A stretch of DNA of 64,000 nt. Source: Promerops cafer (taxonomy: Eukaryota; Chordata; Aves; Passeriformes; Nectariniidae). A program made the position numbers and the translations under genes. The stretch spans positions 1,123,256 through 1,187,255 of the forward strand of contig VZSE01010018.1 of NCBI GenBank assembly GCA_013398275.1, read 5' to 3'. Under the pieces are notes generated by a model. The model was not told the origin of the DNA, did not search any database, and saw only the letters and a program-made list of their open reading frames with translations. Shown in pieces: positions 27,102 through 38,534 of the stretch; position 1 is the stretch's first letter; each line of letters starts with the position of its first letter.

Positions 27102-28101
27102 GTGGAAGTGGAGAAAAAGGGATGTGTAATATCCACAGACAAGAGGCAAATTGAGTGTTTCCTTAGGCTAAATGTCTAACACAACTGAATGCCACCAATG
27201 AAGTGAGCGAGTAGGAAGCAGAAAATAAAGCTGTAGTCAAGCTTCTGCAATTTATGACTCCTCCTATTTAGTGACTTCAGTAGATAGGGTGGGTACTGGG
27301 CTTTGAGGGTTGGGACTGATTTTTAATCTATTTCCCTCTCTATCTATCAGCAGATTTACACATAAGCAAGTGAAGTCATGTATTACTGACAACTCCTGCA
27401 TGCGTGGAGTTTAGGAAGTGGGGTAACTAGTGGTGCATGCCATTAAACATCCACAGTGTGGGGGGTTTTAAGCATTTCACTGAACTGCAGTCAGGGGCAC
27501 TGAGATGGGCAAAAAGAGCTTAGAATAAAGAGTCATTCTGCTAACAGAAGCATCTTCCTGTAAGAACTTGAAAATAGTTCTGAGAACTGTGTATCCAGAG
27601 ATCATTTTTCCATAAAACTATCATCTGAGCTTTTCCAAGAATTCATTCTCTAATCTAAATTCTGAGAGGGTCTGCAAAAGCTGCTCTGGCAGAGAGATGG
27701 AACTTAGAATCCCTCTCCCAGATATTGATTTGCTGTGGTTTTTTACCTCATTCCCTCTGTATCCCAGCTGCAAAACAAATGAAGAAATATTTATTTTTAT
27801 GAAGCTTATTTATTTACAAATCAGTTCACTGGGTAAATACAGGACTGCAGACTGCAGGTTTTTAAGGTTTGTGGTGAGGCAAAGAGGCAGATAAGCCCTG
27901 CATTATTCATGTGTGAAGTGTGGATGTTGAGTTTGCCTACATGTGTCCCAATTATTTCCAGTGCAGAAGAAAGAAAACCATACCATAAACGTTCAAATAT
28001 GATGCAAATGCACCTCAGGAATGTTTTTTGCATAGTGTATCCTTTACAGTGCTTCTAATCATAGATCTAGGTTTCCTTTGTTTCCTTCCACTACAGTTAA
28101 G

Positions 28102-28163
<62 letters not shown>

Positions 28164-31100
28164 ATGTGTTTCATTACTTAATTTTGAGTGATCAGAGTTT
28201 TCAGCTTTATGAATCTGAGCAGCTCATCAAAGCTGTGCTGCACAAGTTTTTGCAGCAGACAGCCTTTAGGAGGTGTCATCAAAGGTGTCTTTTTCACTTT
28301 GAATGCAGTCACAAGGAGAAAAAGATGCAGTATGTCTGCCAGTATGAAAATCAACTCAGCTCAACAAATGACCTTTAATTAAATTTTGCTTTCATTTCTC
28401 AAATATGTCACTTTGGAGTAAAGTTCACTATGGCAGCGCTTGAATTCCTTTGCACTTCCCTGTATCTCAAATCTTTGACACTTTGCCCAACCACTACTAT
28501 CAAAGCACAGCTTTACTGACATCACGTATTGCTTAGAACAAGTAATGGCAGTGTGTCAGTCTGGCTCTTCCCTCTCCCTACTTTTTAATCTAGATTATTG
28601 TTACAACAAAAGATTAGTGCACCCAAGAAACCTCCAGTCAGGGAGCCTCAGCATGCAGTCTGTATACAGAACCCATTCATATACAAGTTAAGGCATGGAG
28701 AAATCAACACCACTAAAACCAAACTACTAACAGCCCCAGTAAAACATTTACTGGCCTTATCCAAGAGTCAGTCACCCAATCTTAGAAGAAAATCTTGCAT
28801 ATGTACTTTTACATGTACCTAATGCCACTAGCTGTGAATAAACTGCTGATGTTTGTTCTTCTACACAGAAGCAGGGAAAAGAGAGGACATTTTAAGTTTC
28901 TCTTGAACTGAAAACTGAAATAAGCCCAGCTCCCAGTTAATATTGATATAACCCCCCAGTGAAATGGTTTCAAAGTCCTCTGAAACCAGTCCTGGGAAAG
29001 GACTCCCTCCCTTCCCAAATCAATGCCAGAAAGTTTTGTGGTATTAATCAGGATGTTGAACTGGGGTGAACTCACATCTCTGTCTTACGACAAGGGAACT
29101 GTGCTCACCAACAGTGGCACTTGTGCTTCTGAGAAATTCAGAACTCCCAATTCCTGTTATTGGTTATACTGTAGGTTCTACTGACATCTCACTGCCAGCT
29201 AAATCCTTCCTGGTGACTCTGAGTTTCAGGTACACTCTCACAAACTCCAAAGTTCAGCTATTTCTCATCCTGCTTTGCTGTGTTGTTGTTATGACTGCTC
29301 ATTAGTCCTCGTGCTTTTCCCACAGGGATGCACTCCTCCTCACACTGAAATTCAGAGTTATCTGCTCTGAAAGTGCCTTATGCAAACCAGTGGAGGATGC
29401 TGGCACTGCCTCTTCAGGACTTTGACTGACCCCCCACACTGCTCAGGACTGTCAGAGTACCACCCGCTGAATAAACCCTGATAATTTTAGGGGACCCCAC
29501 ACACTTCCAGCTACTAAAAAGTTCTCAAGACTGGCCAAGTATTCCAGATGAAAAAAAGATATAAAAATTTCTTTTTACTACAGTACAAGATTTCTATGGT
29601 TTATCAATAAAAGAATGAAACTACTACAATTGAATTTATCCCCAGAAGTTTTTAATAAAATAGCATCTAAAAACATTACGGTGTGGCTTTTCAAGATTAA
29701 AATCGAATTCTTACACAAGCCTTGATATGCTGATCTGTGCTCACATGCAAATGGTATTGCCCCTTCTAATCTCCTCTCTGCCCCCAGGGATTCCGAATTG
29801 TTGGGAAATCCCATTCTCAGAACAACTCTCATTTCTCTTAACTCTCAAGCCACTTCTACAGAAAAATTCTTCTCTAACCACTAAACTTAAGAGCACTGCT
29901 CCCTTCCAGGCAAGAGGAAATCCCAGCAGGCTTTTGCAATGCAGTATGTTTAACTATGAAAATAAGTTGTCTAAAGATTGCAAACAAAAAAACTCTGACT
30001 TGTTGGAAGAAATTTAAGACTTACTACACTGATGTTTGCAATTCCTGTAAATTGATAATCCCTTCCTAAATAGGCTTGACAAGTTGATGACTAAACCTCC
30101 TTTAGAAAATATGGGCACTGAGGCAATGCACACCATTTATCTTTGGAAAATAAATTCTTTAATGATTATTTTTCACATTGTTGTCATCAGGATGACTTGT
30201 GAAAATGCAATCCTTTGTAAAATAACACTTTAAAAATATACTTGGAATACTGAATATGTGTACACGATTGAAACCTGTTTGTAGCAACCAGGCAGCTGTG
30301 GGTTATAAGGCAGGTGTAACTCCAGCTTTAAAGACAGCAATCATACTCCAGTAATTTTTATTGAGAAATGAACAACATCCAATATTGTATACGTGTATTT
30401 TGTCAGTAACTACCACAATGCTTTACCATGCTGATGAGGGCAGCATTTGGGCAGTGCAGTTTCTTAGCCCAATTTTCACACAATTGTGTGGTTTCCCAGT
30501 AGTAATTTACTGTTCACTTGCAGTTTCACTCAGAGGAGAAGGAAATACCCTGTGGCACACACAATTCTTCCCAGGGCCTTATTCCTGTGCCATGCATGCT
30601 TCCACTGTGAGGCTTGCCAACATCAACCCTTTCCTCCTGTCAGCAGGGAAATCCAGGAAAGAAAAACTGAATTAAGTGCCTTAAAACATTGAAGGATCAT
30701 GCGACCAACAGGACACAACCCCCAGCTGGACCTGTGCCACTCTTTGCTCTGTCCCCCTCCCCATCTCCTCCAGCACACCCACAGAGCGTGCACCCCCATC
30801 ACATGTCACTCTTTTCTGACCTTTTTCTTTTTCCAGCTATACTACATGTTGGAATAAAGTAGATCAGCTTTATTTTCAAGCATTCTGTGTTATTTTATAG
30901 TTTGTCAGTCTCTTAATTTTTAAAGTCATAATGCATGCAAAATTAAACTCTTCAGAACTTTCACAGTGTTGACAATTCAAGTTTCTGTTTCTCTAGAAGT
31001 ACCATTTTTTATTATGACAGTACATGGTAAAGAGTCCATCAGGTCAACAATTTCCTTACCAGCAGGTGCCTCCACCAGTGCCTTCAAATTTATAGTTTTG

Positions 31101-31368
31101 TCCTTACCAGAATCAAGGTGCAAATGTTAAGACTGCACAGAGCTCTCCTGAACTGGCCCTGCCACATTCAAGTGAATGTGAAGGGCACCAAGTGGAGGAA
31201 AGACCCTCTGAAAGAATGAGAAAATGGTACTGAAAATACAGTGACAGAGAGTACTAAAAATAACAAAAGGAGACAAAGAGAGCATGGCCAGAACCACAAG
31301 AAGTCAAGAAAAAGTCGTATTAATACTGGATAGCTGGATTAATCTTTTTTTTTTTTTTTTTTTTTTTT
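27102..31368. other. LIPI upstream region to gap, no gene recognised
   Basis: This should contain the LIPI promoter just above 27101; no TATA box or CpG island is obvious there. In human the RBM11 gene starts in this interval, but I found no block encoding its RRM (RNP1-type GFVCF or VFVGNL). A GT microsatellite is listed separately. Open frames such as those near 28.2, 28.6-29.3, 29.6-30.0 and 30.4-30.7 kb lack splice context or family resemblance. Confidence 0.4.
28104..28161. repeat. (GT)n microsatellite
   Basis: About 29 uninterrupted GT units, followed by TTATGTGTTTC. Long and pure, so likely length-polymorphic. It explains a spurious open frame rich in Cys-Val. Confidence 0.97.
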
Positions 31369-31500
31369 NNNNNNNNNNNNNNNNNNNNNNNNNNNNNNNN
31401 NNNNNNNNNNNNNNTTTTTTTTTTTTTTTTTGGTTGGTTGGTTTGGGGTTTTTTGTTTGGTTTTCTTTTTTTGTTTGTTTGAGAGTTTTTTATTTTGTTT
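31344..31500. other. Assembly gap (N) inside poly-T / GTTT-rich simple sequence
   Basis: N occupies 31369-31414, flanked on both sides by poly-T, then TTGGTTGG and GTTTG repeats. The gap length is not reliable. The poly-T could be the inverted A-tail of a retroposon or a simple repeat that stopped assembly. Confidence 0.9.
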
Positions 31501-31607
31501 TGTTTTTCTATTTGTGAGAGAAAATTTCATATCTTTGAACTTTATCAAAAAGGGACGCTCAAGATTCATACTGTTTTTGAAACGTGTTATGCATACAATA
31601 GCTACAG

Positions 31608-31870
31608 AACCACAGAATCACAGAATACGCCGAGTTGAAAGGGACACATCAGAATCACGGAGTCCAACTCCTTGTCCTGCACAGGACCACCCCTGAGAGT
31701 CACACCCTGTGCCTGAGAGCACTGTCCAAACACTTCTTAGTGCTGTGCCCACTTGCCTGTGAGCCTGTTCGATTGCTCACACAGCCTCTGCGTGAAATAC
31801 CTTTTCCTGACATCCAGCCTAAACCTCCCCTGGCTCAGCCTCAGGCCGTTCCCGCGGCTCCTGTCCCTGG
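31608..31870 (-). repeat. CR1 LINE 3' fragment, minus orientation
   Basis: Inverted CR1 3' end at left ('accacagaatcacagaatac', 'gagttgaaagggac'), then 'gtccaactccttgtcctgca', 'cttttcctgacatccagcct', 'aaacctcccctggctcagcc'. It runs directly into the CpG island on its right. Confidence 0.8.
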
Positions 31871-32460
31871 TTCCCTCACGAGGGGCTGGGGCTGGCAAAC
31901 AGCACGGGCCCGGCAGCAGCGGCCCGGGGAGGCTGAGGGGAGGCAGCGGCGGCAGCACCGCCCTCTCCTTCCCTCTCCTTCCCTGCCCCGGTGGGTGCTG
32001 CCGGAGCTGTTGCCGCCGCCGCCGCCCGAGGGCCGTGTCGGGGCCGCTACGAGCCGCTGTGTCCTGGCACAGAGGTGACGGGGCCGGGGAGGAGGGAGGA
32101 GGACTCTCGGTAGGGCTGCGGGCGGCTGCGAGACCCCGAACGGTGCCCGCTTCCTCCCACGGCCGCCTGAAACCCGCCGGGAATCCGGGTTGTATGCCCG
32201 CTAGTCTTTCCCCTGAAAGCGCAGCTGACGTGGCCTGGGATATGTCCTTTGCATGGATGAAGAGGGAATCATCTTCAGGCCGCAGCCAGGAGCAGGGTTT
32301 AAGCAGAGAATGGGAACGACCATGGGTGTTCCTCCACAGCCAAGCGCACCGTGCTGTGAGGACGCGTAGGTGCAGGCAGGAGCGGGTGTGTTTGCCGGGG
32401 AGGACATTCGTCTTTATCGCCTATTTGCAGTCATTTGTCTCATTATCGTGTAACCATTCG
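31860..32460. promoter_or_regulatory. CpG island, candidate promoter of unassigned gene
   Basis: Dense in CpG and GC (for example near 31900-32180: 'ggcagcagcggcccgggg', 'gccgccgccgccgcccgag'), in sharp contrast with the AT-rich flanks. It sits about 0.8 kb before the first recognisable ABCC13 exon and about 4.8 kb upstream of LIPI exon 1. It could be the surviving promoter of ABCC13, of RBM11 (expected here by synteny but not seen), or of a noncoding RNA. A 239-codon open frame crosses the CR1 and the island, but its composition follows the GC bias and it has no family resemblance. Confidence 0.6.
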
Positions 32461-33222
32461 GCATTTTACTGAAAGCACACCAAAAATCATTGTGGGAAAC
32501 GACAGAGGAGCGCCGGTTGTGTGGGTGGGTGTTTCACGGCACCTGCTGGAAAAGGCTGCAACTGCGTCCTTGGGCTGGCATTATTATAAGCAGGTAGTGA
32601 CCGAGGGACGGAATCCACTCCTTGGGTGTGCTGCAGTCGCTCCTGGGCGTGGATACACGCACATTCCTCGGGCGCGGGGGAGTTCGTGTTAGTTTGCCTC
32701 TGTTTGTCTTACCTCCAGTGCCTTGTGAAATTGGCAGCAGTGCACAAGCCTCATACTCATTTATGTGCATATGGCACATGTTAGTAGTGCTTTATTTCTT
32801 AGGGTGTCCTGAAAGGACCCTGCTGTTCCTTAAGTATTAGCTGTTGATAACTTCCAATAGCTATATTATCAAATAGGGGGAAAAAAATAAACTCTGCAGG
32901 ATTTTAACTGTCAAAGATTTAAGGAAGCCAGTTAAGTTGTTCTATTCATTCATGAGGCTGTAGACTTCTCTCCTTCTTCATACCTTTTGTTAGAGTGTAT
33001 TGGTGGGAGAAGGTGACAGGCAAAAAAAAAGTTTGTATACATATGGGCTTTTGGATAGTTTAGAATCAAATATCTTCTAAAACTACATGTTTAGTAAAGA
33101 AGAAAACAAAAATACCAACCAATTCAGGTATCATTGATACTTTTTCCTTTGTTCACTTTTAAANAAAAACATAATTCTTTCAGGTATCATTGATACTTTT
33201 TCCTTTGTTCACTTTTAAACAG
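32461..33222. other. Region between CpG island and first ABCC13 exon remnant
   Basis: No ABCC TMD0 exon (the N-terminal five-helix region) could be recognised here. The stretch ends in a duplicated sequence containing one N (33164), described separately. Confidence 0.4.
33123..33219. repeat. 41-bp direct duplication around a single N (probable assembly artefact)
   Basis: The stretch at 33123-33163 recurs at 33179-33219 with a 56-bp offset. Both copies include TTCAGGTATCATTGATAC and a pyrimidine-rich run. A lone N at 33164 marks the joint, which suggests a closed gap with overlapping contig ends kept twice. The second copy supplies the polypyrimidine tract of an ABCC13 exon. Confidence 0.85.
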
Positions 33223-33284
33223 AAGTGCAACACTGAAGAGAATGCTTCTTTCTTCAGCAAATTGACATAATCCTGGTTTAGCAG
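33223..33284 (+). pseudogene. ABCC13: ABCC13 exon remnant, end of L0 region, with stop
   Basis: After acceptor AACAG it reads KCNTEENASFFSKLT-stop-SWFS, then donor GTGAGA. It matches the ABCC block 'NASFLSKLTFWWF'. The conserved aromatic after LT is a TAA stop (33268-33270). It joins the next exon in phase (AG + A = Arg). Confidence 0.8.
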
Positions 33285-34744
33285 GTGAGAATTTATTAAA
33301 CTGGTTGTTGGTGTTCATTGATGCTCACAGAATTGTAGACTGTGCACTTAGCTTCCACAACATCATTCTGGCTTGAGCCTGACCTTGAGAGTGCTGTTAG
33401 CTTTTTGCATGAAAATCAAAGTTTGCAACATTCAGAGATCACATTCAACTATTTGCTGGGGTATTGTTTATACATAGTAACATTACTTTTACACATTATT
33501 TAATGGCATTATTTAACAATGGCAATATAACAACTTCATAGATCTCCAGGAACAAATATTCTGTAGTACATGTAAGTTGTTTTCCAGGTAGCCAATTTCA
33601 TGCTCATTTTCCTTCCTCTATTATGGCAGGCCACAAAGTTGTTATTGTCACCAACCTGCTCACATACACCAGGAATTTCCTCTGCTTCTTGGGAAATTTT
33701 CCACCAAAAAATAGGAACTGAAAGTTCAACTCTATCAAGTCTCGCAACTTCCTATCACTTTATAAGTTCAATGTTATTTCAAACAATTTTGTATGTTACG
33801 TCTTGTGACCATTACTGATTTTTAACATTTTTTTTCTTTGAAAAATTATTTGGGTCAGATGATATACACACTTCAAGAATCTCAAAGTGGGAAAAAACAT
33901 GCAAAAAGTGTTAGAACTGTTTCTTGCTTTATTCAATATTCTTAATTCTACAGATATCTGAAACTAGTATTTGCTATTAATAAGCTGATTCAAAACAATC
34001 AGATTGCTTCAAGGATTCAGAGTATTCAGAGTACTCAGTTAAACTTTGGCCCTGTTGAAGTTAGGAGTTGACCTTTGTATTTACCAGTCGTTGCATTCTA
34101 GCCCATAAATACAAATGTTCAGTTTTTCTGGAAGGTTCTCCAGTGCACTGTTTCTGTATGACATTGATGCCTTCTTTATGTCATGGTATTCACCCAAATT
34201 TTCAAGCCAGGCTACGCTTTTTATCTTTTAACTAATTCTTCAATGTCTAACAAAGGAAGAGAAGGAAAAAAAAAAAAACAAACAACAAAACAAACCAATA
34301 AATGTCTTCTCAGTTATTTAGCTATGAAGTAACTACAGGGAGGTTATGGATGCACGCTCTAGTGTCTGTGCATATGTCTCTGGTAGAGCCCCAGGTGTTT
34401 GGGGTGGTCTTTGACTCAAAGTGCATTGTCAACATTATTCCTTTTTGCATTTTTCCCACCTCAGAAATGGTATAGCACAGTTTGCTTTGAGTTGTCACAA
34501 AGCTGACACGCTTATCAGAAATTCCAAATACCTGTCATGGTTTCTTTAGGGCAAATGTATTTGTCAGCCCTGGTTTGCCATGTTTAAGACCAGGTTTAGT
34601 TTTTGTTGACATTCAAGTGGATAAAAGCACTTCATTAACAGAAAAATTTAACAGCTGAAGGTCTGCTGTAAGGAAATTTTCATTGTATTTGTGCTGAATA
34701 CACAGTGTATTATGTAATATAGTGTAATGTGATTTACCTTGTTT

Positions 34745-34905
34745 GAAGATGGGTTGCAATGTAATGAGTCACCATCCCTCGAGGTATTTAAAAGATGTGT
34801 AGACATAGCACTCAGGGACATCCTTAATGGTAAACTTGGTAGTGTTACATCATCTTAAGGGTCTTTTGCAACCTAAATGAATCTGGGATTCAGTGATAAT
34901 GCACT
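34745..34905 (+). repeat. CR1 LINE 3' end, old, plus orientation
   Basis: Contains 'gagtcaccatccctcgaggt', 'agacatagcactcagggaca' and a tail 'gaatctgggattcagtgat', the degraded CR1 3' end. It lies in an ABCC13 intron. Confidence 0.75.
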
Positions 34906-35289
34906 CCTGTGATAAAAAGGTATTTTTATTCTAGATCAGAATAGTGAATGGATAATGATACCACACATCTTTTTATGAAATAGTATATTTTTCTGTAAAG
35001 AAGTATGGGATCAGAAATATAGACAGTAGGTATAAAGGTTCCTCAGAACTCTTTGTCCAGATGTGACAATCTCTATGGGCTCTCCTTACTCCAGGTGAAT
35101 TTCAGTGTACTGAAGGTAACTGTGAGTATGTTCCACAACTTAGTGTGTAGCTTGTATAGGATTACATCTGTTACTTTGATCACAGTTTATTTATATACAT
35201 TAGATTATATCATTAACTTTTTGAATTGGCTACTCTGCTTTTTTTGCCTGTTGTGTCTCAGGCTGTCCAAATGAATTCCTTTCTTTCAG

Positions 35290-35431
35290 AGTGGTGTCTG
35301 TAGGCTACAAGAAGCCATTGGAAAGGGGTGACCTGTCTAAACTCAATGAAGGTGATTCACCTTACAGCATGTGTCCTAACTTTGAAAAGCAGTGGAGAAA
35401 AGAAGTCCAGAAGTCTGCCCCAGGATTAATG
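35290..35431 (+). pseudogene. ABCC13: ABCC13 exon remnant, L0 (GYKKPLE block), frame intact
   Basis: Encodes VVSVGYKKPLERGDLSKLNE, then GDSPYSMCPNFEKQWRKEV. This is the ABCC 'GYKRPLE..DL.SLNEED' signature before TMD1. Acceptor TTTCAG and a plausible donor ATG|GTAGCT keep phase with the next exon. Confidence 0.85.
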
Positions 35432-36361
35432 GTAGCTGTAATTCTGACAATAGGCAATATCCTTTGGTGAACTTGAGTCTAGAAGCTAGAAAAGATTTCA
35501 AAAATTCACTTCTTTATTGAACAGCCTACATTTTGTAGGAGACAGAGGCCCCTCAATGTTGGGATCAGTGATCTCTAGTATGGCTGTAGGATTTTTCTAA
35601 TTGTTTAAATTCAAACTTACCTCTTAGAAGGAGACCTGGTTACATTTCAGCATTTCAAATGATGAGGGGCCTACTGTGTTTGGTGCAAAATCTACAGTGA
35701 CTTTTACTTGGTCATGAATTACCATGTTGTCAAAAACTGTTCAGTTCTTCTCTCTGAACTTGTCTGTTTCCCTGTGTCTTTTCTTTGCATCTGTATTTCA
35801 GGTAAGTAGAGAAGTCCATTATCAGTTTGCTCTCCATCATCACTATGATAATTAAGAAAGTCTCTATTTTATTTTTTTTTTTGAGCCCTGTCAAGAATCT
35901 TTGCAATTGTTTGAGCGAAATTCAAGCTGAAAAAAAATGTTGCTTGACAGCTGAAAATACTCTGAAATAATAGAAGGGTTATTCAACCTTAAATATAAAG
36001 TTGCTGCAAGTCTGCTATAAATGAGAATGCATTTATATTGAAGCTTATCTCTGTTTATTCAGATACTTTTGTTTTGACCTGTGATAATAATTTGAGGATT
36101 AAAGTATATTGTAATTATATTCATGAATGATAGGGGCAACCCTAGGAATTGCATTTATCCTTTCCTGAATAACTATAACCAGACTTAATTTCTTACTTCA
36201 AAGATTTTCTTTTATCTGTAGGAAATGTTCTTTTTCAGATGATAGTACACTGATGGCTTTAGATGGACACTCTAATATTACATATTTTATACTGTAAATG
36301 TGGGTGAAGTTCAGAATTTTTTTTTTCTCTGAATACTCTCTATATTTTTGTAATCTTGCAG

Positions 36362-36519
36362 GCTTCTTGCATCCAAAGAGTGCTGTTTAAGAAAACAAGT
36401 TTCCACAAGCCATCTTTGATTTTGCCATTATGGCAATCATTAAAGTATTTATTGATTAAAGTTGCATTTCTGAAAGTTACAGCTGAGATTCTCACTTTTA
36501 TGAGTCCACAAATAATGAA
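36362..36519 (+). pseudogene. ABCC13: ABCC13 exon remnant, start of TMD1, frame intact
   Basis: Encodes KKTSFHKPSLILPLWQSLKY, then LLIKVAFLKVTAEILTFMSP and QIMK, matching the first TMD1 helix of ABCC proteins ('KPSL..LWK.F...L....LK...D.L.F..PQLLK'). Donor GTAAGT. Confidence 0.85.
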
Positions 36520-37487
36520 GTAAGTTTTTAATGTGTTTCATTTTTTGTTCAAAGAGCAATATTAATAATAAAGCTAAAAGGTTACCAGTTTCTAAACCTC
36601 CCTCCCCATGATTATTTGAAAATGATCTAATGAAGGAAAGCTCAAAGAGATCAGGAATTTCATAGCTGAAGGACCGAGACAAAGAAAAAGTTCTACAGTA
36701 TTGTTTTAAGTATTTAATATACAAAGATAAAATCAAATGCTAAGAAAAATTGACTAAAAAAGATACTTAAATTTTCTTCCATTTTGTCAATTTTTTTCCA
36801 TCCCTACTTTTAAAAAACTCACATAAATATATAATATGTAATGGCATTTAATGGGAAGATGCAGTAAGTCTGTTACTGTGTTGCTGGTACATTGGTAGAA
36901 ATGGTTTTTAGAAATTGTGCTTACCACAGATGTATTAAGAGATGATCAAATACTTGAGTATTTATAAAGAAAAGAGTTAATGAACAGAATTATTGGTTAC
37001 CTCCAAAATAGGCTCTGCATCAGTGTAATCCTGATCAAAATGGTTAACCTCAAATTTTTTTGAAGATATCATGGCTGATGGTTATTTAAGATTATCTTTT
37101 ACTAACACAAATGCCAGATTTTTTCTATAGTTTTTTTTCTGGTCTTGCTTTCATGGTTGGCAGTTACAATGTTTCTAAGTACAAATACCTAATTTTTAAA
37201 AGAAATTTCTTTTATAAAATTCTTTTATTCTTCATTCATACTCCATTGTCAGTGAAGTCAGCAATAGCACATTCATGTTGAGATTTGTATTTGAGAATTG
37301 CAAGACATTGGAAAACACAGATAAAGCCTGCCATTTTTAACATTATAATTTGTTGTGATCTTTAACCATATCTAGATCCAAAATAGACTCAGTTAAACTA
37401 GTTCCCAGTGTCTTAGTTTGAGGAATATTTGTTGTTGGCTGTTGATTTTATAGATGGAATTTAAAATTAATTTTATTTTATTTTCAG

Positions 37488-37789
37488 AGCAATGATTGTG
37501 GCCAGTGAATCCCTAGTTTGTATGGGAGTGGCTGTGGCTATGCTTTTGCCCTGGTTTTTGTGGTTTTCTCACAAACTCTTCTCCATCAGTTACACCATCG
37601 GAACAACATTCTTACAGCAGTCCAAATCAAGACTGCAGTTGTTGGCCTGATCTACAAAAGAGTAATCAAGGCAGCATTCCTGAAGGCTCTTTAGTTGCTG
37701 TTGTCGAACAGGTTGAATCTGGAAAGTCATCTTTCCTTTCTGCTGTTCTTGTTGAAGTGGAGAAACTTGAAAGAACCGTTCAGAGAAGA
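37488..37789 (+). pseudogene. ABCC13: ABCC13 fused exon: TMD1 fragment joined directly to NBD1 Walker A
   Basis: Starts in the frame of the previous exon (AMIVASESLVCMG), shifts frame near 37530, continues GYAFALVFVVFSQTLLHQ, then TAVVGLIYK (about 37670), and then, with no intron and another frame change, IPEGSLVAVVEQV and SGKSSFLSAVLVEVEKLERT. In a normal ABCC gene about 250-270 residues over several exons separate these two parts, so an internal deletion has fused them. The Walker A GxxGxGKS reads EQVESGKS: two of its glycines are glutamate. Donor GTAAG is retained. Confidence 0.85.
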
Positions 37790-38358
37790 GTAAGATTGTC
37801 CATGTTCCCCTGCCCTTCCCACTCCTCAATACCCCAGTTAAGCAGAACTAATTAACAGATTTTCAGAAGGCATGTAGATTAATGTGAGAAAATATTTAAA
37901 AGCACTTCCAGCTTTGTTCCTGTCCTGTAATCTTAAAGCTGACACATTCCACATTTTATGTAAAAATACAGACCATCAAACTGTATTTTGATGTCTAATA
38001 CAGACGCAGTTTCCTGCATATAGATATTACAATGGATGCCTGCTTGTCACTGTGATCTTTCCCTGAAGGACTTTGCTCCATATATGTTCCAGCTCTGTCA
38101 GTTTTATTCAAAGTCATATGTTCTTTTTTATAGGCAAACTGTTATAGTGTAATATTCAGCAGATTGTTTTTATTATCTGACTTAATAAAAATTTTAACAA
38201 TACTCAAATCATTGATGACAAATTTTAATAGTGCTCAGGTTTTGGAAGGAATTACTGGTTACTTAGAGGCAAAGCTGGAATTTCAAATTTATTTTTAAAT
38301 GCTGTTTTATATGTTCAGAAAGCCCAAATAAAACATAATTGTTTTCAATTCTTTTTAG

Positions 38359-38534
38359 GGTTCAGTGGCATATGTTTCTCAGCAAGCCTGGATTCAAAAT
38401 GACAGTGTACAGGAAAGTATTCTTTTTTGTTCCAATCTAAATAGGCCATGCTATGAACTTGTTTTAGAGTCTTGTGATTTACTGCCAGATTTGGAACAGT
38501 TACTAATGGAGAGCAAACATAGATTGGAGAAAGG
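38359..38534 (+). pseudogene. ABCC13: ABCC13 exon remnant, NBD1 Q-loop
   Basis: Encodes GSVAYVSQQAWIQNDSVQES, then ILFCSNLNRPCYELVLES, CDLLPDLEQLL and KHRLEK. The Q-loop QQAWIQN is intact. At the 3' end the sequence GAGAAAGG|GTGAGA leaves the exon two bases out of phase with the next, so a small indel has damaged the junction. Confidence 0.85.

Noticed and set aside
28028..28378. 116-codon frame with a Cys-Val run
   Set aside because: The run is the translated GT microsatellite; the flanks resemble no family.
31753..32472. 239-codon plus-strand open frame over the CpG island
   Set aside because: It starts inside a CR1 fragment, follows GC bias (Gly/Ala/Arg/Pro-rich) and shows no domain or splice support.
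37506..37508. TGA read as an in-frame stop in the fused ABCC13 exon
   Set aside because: The frame entering from the previous exon reads through here (AMIVASES); the real lesion is the frameshift near 37530.
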